A DNA stretch of 64,000 bases from Marsupella aquatica (Eukaryota; Marchantiophyta), in assembly GCA_973895155.1 (NCBI GenBank), contig OZ316897.1, forward strand, positions 2,542,001-2,606,000. Reading direction: 5' to 3'. Position numbers and translations under genes: made by a program. Numbering within the stretch: position 1 is the stretch's first letter; each line of letters begins with the position of its first letter. A model generated the notes under the pieces. That model searched no databases. It saw nothing but the letters and a program-made list of their open reading frames with translations, and was not told the DNA's origin. This document shows, in pieces, positions 47,039-60,200 of this stretch.

Positions 47039-50000
47039 CTACGAGAGCTTGCATCCCAAAGAAGATTTGGGGAAGTTGCGATCTCCCAGCTTGATTTCCT
47101 CCTCCAGCACAGGAAGCACTTCGTCATCTCGTCCCAGGACTATATTCACGTGCCCCTTCCCCGGTACAGGATCCAAGACAACGTTGTCAAAGTGCTGGGT
47201 CATCAACACACTCTGCTTGAACGGGCAGGATGTGTCCTCTGTTCCGTGGATGACGAACACGCGCATGCCTCTATCTCGAAGCTTGCGCAGAGCCGGAACC
47301 AAAGCATGACTGCCTCCGATCATAGTGTTGTGTACTATGTGCCATGCTGCATCGTGCGTCACTGTCAGGTAGTCCCGAACAAACGACCTCGGCCATCTGC
47401 ATTCATCGTCCACCACCGTTTCAACCTTAATGATTCTCCCCACCATAAGGTCCAGAAAGTAATAAATTCAATAGAATGATGCGGTGAGCCTACGTTTTGA
47501 AAACTTATATTTGCCCAAGTAGCTTCCTGCCAATGTTCCGTTGCACAGTTCCAGACATGCAAGGGAACTAATTCTCATGCCCACCCACTCCACCCAGGGG
47601 ACCAAAGGTTGAGAGGACGAGACGGAGTGGTTGAGATTCATAGTCTTCGGGAACTAACCTGTTCTGAAGAAGGCGCTGAAATATTGGCACTAGAAGCCGA
47701 TGGCGTGAAAAGAGGAGATGACCAAAGCAACGGTTGATGTTGTAGTACTCCGATGCGGTTAACGATCTTATTGCTCTCATCTAAAACATGCAATTGCACG
47801 ATAAGAATTTCCGTCAGTTACATTCCGTGTCACTCCACTATTATAATCAGTCATAAGAAGTTGGATGACACTGCTAAATTCCAAAAATGTAAACCAGCTG
47901 TGCGAGAGTTGACGAATCATCTAACCCTCTGTCCCTTTCTCTCTTCCATCACCTGCCGATCAAGATATCATTCATATATATTCCCTCTCCTGTCAGATAA
48001 CTCAACCCTGATCTTCCCAATTTTCTCCACTGTTACGGAATGGAGAAAAACTTCACAGCACTATGAGACCCCAATCGTAAACTGTGATAGGATTATTTGA
48101 AGCTTGGTTTTCACTCTTCTGGAGTCCTGTTTTCCAATTTGTGGTTCACTTTATGCCCACAAATTTAATTTTACGTTGTCCTCCTGTTGATGTCCTTTAG
48201 TTGCGCTTGTTCCTTACTACTCTTTCCTTTCCAATACCACATCCTTGTCAATTCATTAAGCGCAACCCATTATGAGTTACCAACATTCAGCTACTCCGCA
48301 ACTATTTCCAAGGGCAACATTCGTCAGGCCTTCTTTGGCGATGAAGATTTAAGACGAAAGCCTTGATTCAAGTACTACTGAGAGATAGGTAAGCTCGGTA
48401 GAACTCTACGCAACTATAGTAATGGAGCTACAATGCACGCACGAACATTCGAATAAATATGCATGAATAACTGCGTTACGTGAGCCTCAAAATCTTAGAG
48501 TTCAGTAGAAACCACTCCAAGAAATCATTCTGTAGTCTTGAATACACATTGTTTTCTGTGAAATCATTCATTTCAATAAATCAGTACAAAGGTAAGAACG
48601 CAATTGACTGCAAAAATTTCTGAAGGAACTTACCGACCACGGATCCTGCCAAGCCAAGATGGAGTTGCAATCCGTGAGAATTTCGTCACCTCCTTTCCGT
48701 TTGGGATCAGTGTATCCGGCGTACACGGGAGCAATTAGAGTAAGAGAGCGGACCCGATGAGGATAACGAGCAGCGAGAGCGAGAGCAGGAACAGTTCCCA
48801 TAGAATGTGCCACAATATGGTACGATTCAAGTGCATGCTTCCTCAGCAGGGAGTTCTCCAACGCATCCACCTGGTCGCTCAGCGTGTACACACTGTCATG
48901 CGGCCTGGGGCTTTTGCCACATCCGAGCAGGTCGGGTGCTAAGATCACATGCCTTGCTTTGATCTCGCCGTCTAGCATAGGAATGACATTGCTGTCGAAC
49001 CAAAAATCGGAGCTGCTGAAGATCCCGTGAAGAAATATCACTCCTGTCGTCTCCCTTTCTCTCTTCTCAGTTCCCGCGGAATTGACACAACTTCGCCGAA
49101 GCGATTTGGCGTCCGTCAAAAAATTCCTATTCGAGTGCCCTGCATCGCCTCCTACTGTGCTGGAGGTTGACCTTCCAGAGGATCGTAGATTTCGACCGTC
49201 CACTTTTGGCTCTCTTGACTGTGAATCTTTCGAAAGTCCCCATTCAAATTCGCTGGGAGACTTTATCGTGTCTCGACTGTGCTCGACATCGGAACTATTA
49301 TTACTAGTGTCCCATTTTTGCACATGCAATCTGGTTCTAGCTTTGCTCATAGGCATCCAAAGCTTCCTGCAGTCAGGGCACTGGCACTCTGACCACCTCA
49401 CCTTCACGTCGTGGGAAGCGCTGCTGCCGACATTATTGTATTCATCATCATTGTCATCATCATCATGAACGGGGAGTTCTTGCAGAGTGTCGTGCCGTAA
49501 AAATTGCTCATCGTCCAGAGGTTGTTCTTCCACCTGCCAGCCCCAGCATGTACATCCTTCGCTGCAGTTCCGGGCGTTCTTCCGCTCTGCAATAATCCCC
49601 GCTCGCCGAGGTTTCGATATTTTCGGCTGATTGCCGCGAGGAGCAGGGGAACCTTCGATCGGTAGCTTATCGAGGTCCTGATGATTGTCATTCGAGTTAA
49701 AACTAGGCAATAAATCAATGCCCTCCACGCCAAAATCGTTCGACGATCTAGGAGTTGACGAGGAGGATGCCGAAGTCGAAGTCGAGGAAGACGATGAGGA
49801 GAAAGAGGAGAAAGAGGAGGACGAAGAGGAAAAGGAGGAAGGCAAATTCTCCGTGAGTAAGATGTCCTTAGCTTTGCTGGCTTCTATTCCTTCGAAGCCA
49901 AGATCAAGGATGAAGTAAATAGCGCCCAAGGATTTGTCCACCAGCCGAAGGGATCCGAGGAGGAGCTTATCCAGTACCTTCTTCACGAGAAACCTGCAAT

Positions 50001-50118
50001 GAGCGCCTGCGAGCACCCGGAGCTGAAACCGCTCCATCGATTTCGTCGTAACTTGTCTAAAATATCTCTTTACCGGCCTGCACTCCATCTCTCGCAACAT
50101 TAACAATAGCTCCTCCAT
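47039..50118 (-). CDS. BDG: BODYGUARD-like alpha/beta hydrolase
   Basis: Alpha/beta-hydrolase of the plant BODYGUARD family, extracellular or epidermal proteins needed for cuticle and cutin formation. Exons in transcript order: 50118-48634, 47780-47659, 47435-47039; 2004 nt, 667 aa, phases consistent. N-terminus DKLLLGSLRLVDKSLGAIYFILD resembles the family's membrane-anchor region. Then a serine-only tract (about residues 93-120), a Cys-rich stretch (CSEGCTCWGW and WSECQCPDC), and the hydrolase core: VIFLHGIFSSSDFW, APDLLGCGKSPRPHDSVYTL. Catalytic residues: Ser439 in VAHSMGTV, Asp603 in HGTEDTSCP, His631 in GKGHVNIVLG. At 667 aa it is longer than angiosperm BDG, mainly because of the low-complexity acidic/serine insert. 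The acceptor of exon 3 (GGGGAG/A) was chosen by phase. Confidence 0.9.
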
Positions 50119-52064
50119 ACAAATCTACGTTATAAAAGAACTTGCATTTAATCCCTACAGACTGTACTCCTTCTTTCTCTCTGAACTGTCCACCACTACC
50201 GGAATGTTACCGAGTTCCAATCTGCTCTATCGGAACGATGAACAATTGAAAACCACTCTTATTCCGATGTGAGGATGACATAATTATATATCACGTACAG
50301 ATTCTCAATTATGCTCGATTATATATGCTGCACCATAATCAAGTTTGCAACGCATGCTTCGCGCTCTCTCTAAGGCCTAAATCAAGCAGTTTTGAATGTC
50401 ATCGTTCGTGCCTTCTAAAAAAACTCACCATTTTCAAATGATGTTGGGGTTGGGGTCCATTCATATCCTCCTTATTCGTGATTCATCGACGACAAACTTT
50501 CTAGAACCGAACTACTAACAGACGCGTGTTGGCATGCGAATAGCGTTTGCTGGCAATCTAACGCGAACTTAGATTCACCTACACGTGCCAGTCTGGTGCA
50601 ACTCCTCAACGTAGAAAATAGCTGCGGATTGCGGTTTTGACACATTACCTGGCAACAATCACTCAAAATTCTAGTTTGGCAGTACACTCAACTTACGAAT
50701 TCACCGATCCGGACGCCACTCAATCGACATCGATAGACGGTAGAGCCAGAAGATTGGCAATATATTTCTGCGGGACAATCATCCATACCGTAAAGTGGTA
50801 CACGAGTAGCATTCTGTCGTAGTGTCGTGCCAGTACGAAGCAGCAGTCGCTCACGAAAGGTAGCCAACACCATGCAAAGAATGTTTCGTTCGAGAGTCGA
50901 CCAGAGTATCTACAATTTATAAGTGACTTCACAATCGCTCATGAGAAGCGATCGGATTGCCGTGCAATAATTATGCTTCAGGTGTGTACCAGTATGCTTA
51001 GCCTGTCCCGCAGACGGCATTATTCCGGCCCCGTAGTTCGCGCACGTGTTTCGGAAAGTAAACGACAAACAACTGCACAGGCCCTAAGAGAATTGTTTTT
51101 GTTTGTTTTATTAAAATGTGACATACATAGACCACCAACAAAAGTCACGTGCGTTGAGAAAACAAACAAAACAAAAGTCATGTAATTGTGCTGACCGAGG
51201 GAGGGATTGTAAATTGAAAAAACCGTAGCTCAGTAGTCCCGTAGTAGAGGAAGCCTCGAATGGCGCAATCGTGCATTAAGTCTTCCATTGATAATTTGAT
51301 GTAACAGCCGATTGTTTTAAATTGTCCTTCAAATCATTCATTCAGGTGATATATTTTCACATTATCGGCATTGGTATGTTTCCTCGAGCAGCCGCGATTC
51401 TTTCGTATTTCGAGCAGCATGAGCTGGAAATCAGACGCGAATGTGGTGTACCAGAAATAAGAATAAAGATGGCGACGTGTGAGCTGACGAACGCCGCCAG
51501 CAAAGAAACAAACATTTCCGCTCGTTAAAGTTCCCACAGGAAATCGATTGTCTTAAGACTCTGTTATGACAACAGTAAAATTTAGAAACGGATTGACCGA
51601 CGCTTACTTAGCACATGTCCACTCACATGCTCCACACATTAAATCCCGAGATCCAGAAGCAGAACGAGAAACGTTTACACCTGGCCACTTACAGAAGATT
51701 GCATCTGGAATTGGCGACGAAAAGTTAATGGTGGGAACATTGTAGCCTTTGCATGGAGGTGTGATGTGTCTCGTGAGCAAGGCACAAGCTCCGTCGAGCA
51801 ACTTTGTGGGCGCCTTCTGATTCTGGCGGAGACTTGAAATCTTGGAGCATGTCCCTCCACTACCAACTGAAATTCCCACACGTGGTGACATGAAGCTCAA
51901 AAAATCGAAGGCACGCGAGCTCAGAGATGTTGCTATGGTGGTGGTGGCCATACCTTTGCTGTGGAGGTCAATTGAGATGGCCACGATGACATTGGACCGC
52001 ACGACATGTGTGGGCTCGATCAGTTTTCTATGACTGTCATGACACCCTGCTCTACTGTAACATT
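50119..52064. other. Upstream of the BODYGUARD-like gene
   Basis: The first few hundred bases should be its promoter. A 132-codon minus-strand open frame (51604-52002) has no family I recognise. No other gene is supported. Confidence 0.45.
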
Positions 52065-52690
52065 GTGACTGCTTTGCGTGGCGGTAACCAGAGGTGACAT
52101 GTAAACAGTATGGCGTGACTACCTGGCTATGTTGTTACACTAAGGGCGGAAGGCACAAATTGTCAGTGTTCACCCATTGCAAAGGGAGGTCCATTAGGGC
52201 ATCTTAATTAAGCCTCTTGGTTTCCTCGAGTCATGGTCACACAGATTTTCCCAGAAGTAACATGGCAGACTCGCAAATATATGGTCAATGTTACAACTAG
52301 TGAAATTTAAAACTCTTAAACATTGAGGCATGACTACCTGGGGGTCGTTACAAGAACTTGGGGCACAAATAGTCATTGTTCACCCATTGCATGTGAGGTC
52401 CTTTGCATACACTAAAGTTAAAATGCCTCAGCCAAAATGTGTATGGTAAGTTAAAGTGCGCCAAAATGTGGATGGTCAGGAGCAAAGAGTCTTTGCATGG
52501 TGACTGCTCGTGTGGTGGTAACCAGGAGTGACATGTAAACAGTGTGGCATCGCCACCTGGCTTTGTTGTTACAGTAAGGGGGCTTTACAGGAAATTGGGC
52601 ACAATCTTCACGGTTCACCCATTGCAAATATGTGTCCGTTGCATACACTTAAGGTTAAAATGCCTTAGTCAAAATGTGTGGTCAGAAAAA
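52065..52690. repeat. Three diverged tandem units of about 217 bp
   Basis: Anchors recur at regular spacing: GCGTGACTACCTGGC at 52113, GCATGACTACCTGGG at 52328 and GCATCGCCACCTGGC at 52547. Each is followed by a GTTGTTAC/CGTTAC stretch and TTCACCCATTGCA. Units 1 and 3 also share GGTAACCAG and TGACATGTAAACAGT; the middle unit lacks this part. Confidence 0.85.
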
Positions 52691-52801
52691 AAAAATTGCA
52701 AGATCCTCAATTGCTAAGCCGTCCATATTTTTAGACCCTCAAGAGGTGGTCTAAGGTTGAGAAATAGCATGGCCATGTCAGCAACAGTGGGCCCACTGAC
52801 A

Positions 52802-53366
52802 TGTGCTATATGGTGAATGCACATTTCAGATTTTGTCTTATTCAGATTTTTTTGTGAATGCACATTTCAGATTTTGTCTTATTAAGATTTTTGTGACATG
52901 TATTTTCATTTCAATTTACCTTATCAAGGGGTAGTCTTTGTATTCTATACATTTTTAATTAATTTTTAGACCCCTTTAGTTTTAGGTATTCTAGAGTGTT
53001 TTGAACTTGTTTTGGCAGCCCCCTTTCACAGTATGTGTTTTCTTAGAGATGAAATCAAAGGCTCCAACACCACGAGTGAGAGAAATGATGCTGAAGAATA
53101 TGAATGCATAGTCTCTTAAGTTCTACTCATGTTTTTTTTTCCTAAGTTTATGGTTTTTATTGAAAGGAGTGTCATTCATAAAGCACCCTGAGTTAAGTGC
53201 ACACATCGTAGCATCGTTTGACTGTATCTTTTCTTGGTCAGTGTGCTTTTCTTGGTAGACACTTTACTTATATAATAGCACTTCTATGCTCTCATATTTT
53301 ATTTACTTTCAGATCACTACAAGACAAAAAATAAAACATGTTCCAGGATAAGCATGCTATATAGCA
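52802..53366 (+). mobile_element. Truncated LINE-like insertion with a 19-bp target duplication
   Basis: The segment is flanked by an exact 19-bp direct repeat, AACAGTGGGCCCACTGACA (52783-52801 and 53367-53385). A long exact duplication is typical of target-primed (LINE) retrotransposition. It belongs to the dispersed family also seen at 58977-59480 (plus) and inverted at 3078-3409. It starts with an internally duplicated GTGAATGCACATTTCAGATT. It has no coding capacity; the family assignment rests on the LINE-type reverse transcriptase fragment adjoining the 58-kb copy. Confidence 0.75.
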
Positions 53367-53385
53367 AACAGTGGGCCCACTGACA

Positions 53386-54274
53386 GGTGATTGGGATTTT
53401 GATGGTTTTGCTGTCCACAATTTCATGTAAAGCCATGGGATTCCCACACTTGAATGGCTACAATTGCATCAATAAAAAGGAAAAACCTGGAGTTCTTGTA
53501 AAGGCCCCCAAACTTGTCGCTGATCATGTTGTTACTGGATTGCCAAAATAACCTTACTTTATATCACCCAGAGCCTTCCACCAAGAATTTGGTACTTCTG
53601 CTGAGATCAATCATCTTGCTCAGTCATCCCTCCTGTTGCTCTTTTCTTAACTAAGTGACCACTGAATTAGGGCTGAAGATTGGCCATGGAGGCTGTGCAG
53701 CTACATGCTAAGACTTTGTATTTTAAAAAAGTGAAAAGGTTATGCCTGTGATATTTACTACCACGGTCAACTCTCAGGGTCAACTACGTTCCTTCCAGAG
53801 AAACCGTTGTGGGGAGCCTGGTAAATTTCTCCTATGAGATTACTCTGTGTTAGTGAGACCAAATCCAGAATACACATAAGAGGGGGAGGAAAAGAAGAGA
53901 AGGGAACACAATTGAATCAGTCGATCTTCCCACCATTTGAACAAACAGGGCGACAGTCCAACTCCGTTACACAAGGCTTGTTTTTCGAGATACCTTTGCC
54001 AACAGCATTGCATTGAAGCAAAGTTTTGATCCCCTACTGTACGTCCGCCATGGAAATCATGAACAGGGTTGGATTCCTCAAACAGGAGGACGGGGTAATT
54101 CCTTCCTTACCCGCTAATGACTTCTGGATGGCCAGAGCGCATTGACTGGTTTACAGTCGACCATATGAAGCACTTACAATTTGCAAGCTTTGTCCACAAC
54201 TACTCTAAGAGTGCATTAAGAATTGCTTTAAGAATTGCTCTCTGTGGGTCTTCTTTCAGGTCCTTCTCAACAGT
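53386..54274. other. Upstream of ZMYND10
   Basis: No gene recognised. TTTCTTTCAG at 54250-54259 is a good acceptor 15 nt before the proposed ZMYND10 ATG, and the frame is open through it, so a further upstream first exon is possible. Confidence 0.45.
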
Positions 54275-57200
54275 ATGGAGGCAGAGTATATGGTGGAGAC
54301 CCTCTCTAGGATGCCTATCGAACAGGTGAACAACTATCCTTCCCATCAGTAAGCTAAAAAATTAGTTATAAACGAACATTTAAAATGCACGTACTTGCAA
54401 GTTTACAAATTATATTGATAGTCGCTTGTAGAAACTAAATAGTCTCATACACAGGGAGAAGTATTTTGTACCTCACGTCAACCACATGAACTCAGTCTCT
54501 TTCTGCCAGAGACTCTCCTTCTGAAAGAAGAAGAGGAGGCTGTTTATACTATTCAGAGCAAGAGTGGCTTGCAACAAATGAACAACCTCAAATCTCTAAT
54601 GAAATTAAACTGAAAGCCCTCATTTTTGTCAAGTTATGATGCAACTCAGGGACAATTGTCACAAAACAAAGTAGGTTGTGAAGTCTACAATTGCAATGAG
54701 AGCCATTGGTATTGCTGTCTGTGATTAAAGTAAAATAGCTTGACCTCAATGATTAGGTTGGCAGCACACGATGGATGAAACAACACGAGAACCTAGAGAA
54801 GTTAAATCTCCAGGTAAGGTTTTCCCTTCAATTAAAGTCATCAAACTGAAATTCTGTATTATTCACTCTCAAAAGATTGATCTTTACCGAAGGGATACCT
54901 AACCAGGAGTCAAGTAAAATCATGTGAATTAAGATCTAGCGCAGTTTAAGAGTATGAGAGCTGTGGATTTTATCATCACCAACATTACCAAGCAAAATGT
55001 TGAGATTGCAGTTACAATGTCATCTCTGTGTATTTACTAATACTGATGGCGTCAATATTTTGTAGGCTCACTATAATACAATGGCTCACTGCGATGAGTT
55101 TGTAGTAGCTGTAAGTAATCTTTGCTTCCATTCAAAAAATAAATTCAATTGTATTTTGGATTAGAAGATTTCAACAAACTCCAACTTGCTGGCAAATTGA
55201 GCTTGTGCTTGGAAATGAGTAAATGAATTTGCATCGGAGGCATCATGAGCATGATTTGAGCACTTGGAAGCAACACACTTCTTCAATCTCTAAGACTATA
55301 TCAGACTGATGCATGACATTCATTCCAATAGTTCTCCAAAGCTTATGACGCATGTGGCTAAGTTTGAAATGACATAAAAAGATCCATTCATAACATGAGT
55401 CTTTTGGATACACAGGCCCTCATTTCTCATGACAAGATGGAAGTTTTAGTTCATGAACTTCTAGTTATTGAGTTGAGTGTTTCCCACACAAGTCCTACTA
55501 TATTAACGTCCTTGTCATTTGCTTCAAAACGTCAAATGCTATGTCACATCAGTAGGTCAAATACCTTCCTTGCTTTGGAATTTTTTGCATAACCAAATTG
55601 TGCCTCCTAATATGTGTCACTCTTTGTTTAATGCCACACACCTTCAATCGACCATATAACTTTCCTTCTCGTTGCCATGTACAGTTACCCTCCTTTTAGT
55701 TATTTATAGAATGACAATAACCCTCAGAGTCTTTCAAGAGAAGAAAGTTGTCTCCCTTAATTCAGTTCTACACAATTGTCTAGGATCCAATAAGATGATT
55801 CATAAACATGTATATGGTTAAGTCAATTTGAATTTTGATCCAATTAGATAAAAGAAACAAATATTTTGCCAAGTTGACCATGTGGTATATAGGATCCAGT
55901 AAGTAGACTAGTTGCTTCAGAAGGCTGCAACTAAGGTCTTTAAGGAAAACCAGAGTAGCTTTAAGGGGCTTTAGTTGGTTAACCCGTCTTTCTTAGCGTT
56001 ATGGGATCACCAGGATTGAAACAGCTTAACCTGTGACAAACCTTTCAGATATGGACGGAGAACATTTTTCCACACATCCTCCGAGCCCTTACTCTAGAGT
56101 CTTCCACAATAACCCTGAGTCTCATCCTTTACCAAGAGACAACAATTATCAACTTACTTGAGGTATATGAAAGCACATGTCCTTTCTGACTAGGTCTCTC
56201 GTGTACTTCCAATGATATCATAACTAAGGCTTGCATACTTCTAGCAAGCAAAGTTTACAAAATAATTGGAAACTGTTAATGAAACGCCAACTACAATATA
56301 GCAGCACTCTATGTTGCTGCAACAGACTCAGCTTGAGTCTTACAAATGCAGTCATGGTTCTTGACTTCAATAAATATTTTGGTGCAAAAGAGGCAAACAT
56401 GTTGTTCACTGGGCAGTACTAAGGAGCAGATAATTAGGTACACAGTACAAGTACAAACAACCCAAGTTTTTTAGGTGATTTTCAAAAGCATATTGAAAGC
56501 TCATTGTGTTGGAGTGGAGGATACTTCAATTTGTATTGCTCAGTATGTCCATTATTTTGTCTTGTTGTTCCTTCCATAGGTAATTTTGTTCCACCGTGAG
56601 GCCTGTGAAGCATTAGGATCTGATGCTTTACTAGAGGTGAGCTGAGAGTATACTTGACGACTTACCCCAGCACTCTATTGACATTCGTTCTTGCTAGCCC
56701 ATCGATACGTACTATATGGAATGTTGTAGTGTTTGTTAAGTTTCTTCTATCCATGATGAGTGGACTGGCAGTGGAAACCTTAATGTGACCTGTCTCTAAG
56801 TGAACACTTTAATTTTCACTAAGAAGCTCAAGCTCTTATGATGAATGTGACTTGGAAGGATCCTCAAAAAAATTCCTTGTGTGTTTGGGTGGAAGTACCT
56901 AAAATCTACTGCAGATGAAAATTTTGCTCGGCATAAGAATAGTACTCTTTCCTGAGTTTTTTTATTTTTAGTTTCCCAGGTACTTGATTTTAATTGACAT
57001 GCACTCTTACTGCTCTCGTTACTGCTATGTGTATCTCCAACCTGACATTCGCTATTGTGTTGTAGCTTGCAGATTATGTTTATCGGAAAATAGTTTATTT
57101 GAACACAAAGGCTTGGGAAGATGCAATTTTCAAAGGTTACAAGCACACAACTGAGCCTAAAATATGGATGCACTAAACAAAAAAGGAAGGATGATCAGCA

Positions 57201-60200
57201 GCATCTGAGGTTGCAATGCAGGAAACGCTAAGCCTATTTTGTTCCTGGTGAAACTCTTTGTGCCAATAATTCACCAGCAATAACGATCTTGAAGGCTTAG
57301 TTGATAACAAGGCTTCTGCTGGAATGTGCAGAGAGGACAGCAACACAAATGGTGCACATGAAACCTCAAGAAGAATATGAAGAAAAGGCAAGTTAAATTT
57401 TTAGGAGAGTCATAATCTCTATTCAGTTTCAAAACTCTGCAACTTGAAAGGCAGAGCAAGTGTTGAAGGGATAAAACACGGGATATGTCATCATCATTGG
57501 CAAATTTTCCGTTCAGGGGATACTTTATTGTGCAGTTATAGCCTAGTTTAAATACCCATGTTTAATAAAATAATTATTCTAATCTATTCTTTTTATCAGG
57601 TTTTAAAATTGACCTATTTTGGTTTATATAGATTATAGTTTAAAGAACATGGACATTCTATATATCTGAGTTTATAGCCTTCTGTTTTAGTTCCTACATG
57701 CTATAAAAACATTGCAGAAACAAGTTGAAAATTAATATGTTGGATTGCACCTGGTTCCTACATTTCATTTAGTTGAGAACCCCCCCCCCCCCCCCTTTTC
57801 TCTATTGATGGATAAAGTTAGAATCAATGTAAACTTATAGTGTATTAGAGCAGCCAGAACTCTACCAATCATATCATGGTCCTTAGTTTATGATTGAAAC
57901 CTGCATTGGGTGAGGAATTGTAGATTGCTCGAAATCGGCTTGGTGGGAGTATTTGTGCACTCAGTGTTTTGAGGTAATCATATTTTGTGAGCCAATCCCT
58001 TTGGTACTCCTTTTTTGTATTACATTCAATTCCTTGAGAACAAACGGGGCACAGAACACCCCAATTTTGTTGTGAAGTGGCTCCCAGCTCACACATAGTC
58101 ATGACTGCATTTTATATCTGGCTCCTTGGAATCTCATCCGGCCATGAATGCAAGTTATGCAGCCATGGTTAAAATCTACCCACCCCGCCAAATTAATGTA
58201 AATATTGCACTAAAGAATTATGCACTTACGGACAATGCAATTAGGGGATTTCTGTTGTCTCCAATTCTAACCCATGGTTTGATCAGATATTTGACAGACT
58301 ACATTGGTGAACTTCCTCTTTGTGTTCTGGTGAGAGAATCAACCCAAAACTATTTTGAATTGTTTTTTATTCAACAAGTAGAAGACATTGTCATTTCTAC
58401 AAGTTAAAGCATACCTTTTCATTTGTACCTATCTTTAGCAAGTGTATAATAATGAAGCGTTGGATGAAGCTTTCTGTGTTTGTGTGTACTTAGCAAGAGC
58501 TCAACCTTTATGCATGCTAGTCACTCGAATAAGCTACCCAATAGCTTTAAGACTTATAGAACCATATGGTCTATCTGATACATAGGCTCGGTTGGTGGAT
58601 TGCCATGATATACTCATGGCCTTGATCCCACTTGTGGATTCTGCTCCTTGGAAAAGGAAAAGAAAGAGCACTACAAAGACATGGGTAACTCTCAACTTTG
58701 ACTTGCTTTTCTTTCAAAAACACTTTTAAAAGGGCACAACCCCCTTGCTTGGCCAAGAATCATATTACCAGGTTGTGTTAGTTATTCAATCTCAGCTAAC
58801 CATCTTTGATTCTACAAGCTCTCCTCTAGGTGAGGAACGTGGCTGACCCCCATGTTTTACCTCAACAGACTGGTTTTCTACCTGATGGGAGCACATTTGA
58901 TAATCTGTTGGCTTTTAAGATGGGTGAAGAATATGTTAAAATTATGGGTCAGCATTATGATAATATTTTGAAACTGCTATATGGTGAATGCACTTTTCAG
59001 ATTTTGTCTTGTTCATAATTTTTGTGTCATGTATTTTTATTTCAATGTGCTTTATCAAGGGGCATCCTTTGAACCCCTTTAATTTTTGGTATCTTAGAGA
59101 ATTTTGAACTCATTTTAGCAGCCCTCTTAATTTTAATCCCACTGACTTTAACTTCTATCACTTGAACAAAGTTTTTAAGTCTTCTTTGAGAAAAATGATT
59201 CTGAACAACTGCCAACACATGGTGTGTTAAGTTACCCTGATGACATTCTTCCTTAAATTTATGGTTTTTATTGAATTGGGTGTCATTACTAAGGCACATT
59301 GAATTTTGTGCACACATTGTAGTGTAGTTGTGTCATAGCACCTGACTGTGAAAAGTTGTACTTTTTATTGGTCTGTGCTTTTCTTTGCATGTTCTATTCT
59401 AGTTGGATTATTTGATCCATATACATATCATTACAAGACAAAATATCAAACATGTTTCAGGATGAGCATGCTATACTATATGTATCAGCATGCTTTCTAA
59501 TGGAAGCTGGATTTTGCCAAAGCTAACTTACAACCAATTGACGAGTTCTTGTGGAGTGTGGTGGCTAATTAAGCTAGGGTTCTGTCCACAATTTATTGCT
59601 CTGTTCAGGGGCCTAGTAATATTTGCATACTCTAAAGTAGTGGTGGACCTCGCCACCCAGCGCCCTCACCAATCCCAGCACTTGCGCCTAAGTGCCCTTG
59701 GTGCCCGAACGCCCCCACGGAATACCTCGAGCAAGCATCCAAGTGCCTCTAGCACCACCAGCTGCGAAGCCGCACTTGCTCACCTACACGACCGCTACTC
59801 CACGGTCCTCACTGTCTGCACAACCAACCAAACACTTCGGTAAGTAACCCCTCCGGATCTAGAACTCGCCAAGTCTAGCATCCTAACTCAAGCTCAATAG
59901 ACGTTGGTAAATAGGTCAGCGACAGGTCCTCCTGATGCCATAAGTCGGAACCAGAACCCACGCCCACTGTCCGTCCAGGACAGCTCCTTCCTTGGGCGCG
60001 GCCCGGGTTCCCCCTCGTACCTATCCATCACCAACTGACCGCCCTGACCTCAGGACATGCTCATGGCCCAACTAGCGTAGCTTGTCCTAAAGCTTGTCCC
60101 AAGCTTGTCTCAACACGCCGGGACCAGAACTGCCCCGACTCTAACACCTACTCCCGGTTTACCCCACTAATGGTCTAGGGACCGAGCGCCCTTGGGACTC

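Noticed and set aside
51604-52002. 132-codon minus-strand ORF.
   Set aside because: No family recognised, no splice context and no repeat support; chance open frame cannot be excluded.
56231-56422. Short open frames on both strands between ZMYND10 exons.
   Set aside because: They lie between two exons that join directly and match the animal protein, so they are intronic.
58830-59018. Open frame considered as a ZMYND10 exon (good acceptor before GTGAGGAAC).
   Set aside because: Its product carries a LINE reverse-transcriptase motif, and the true continuation of the ZMYND10 sequence (KGKWTEVPASD) is found at 63536-63613.
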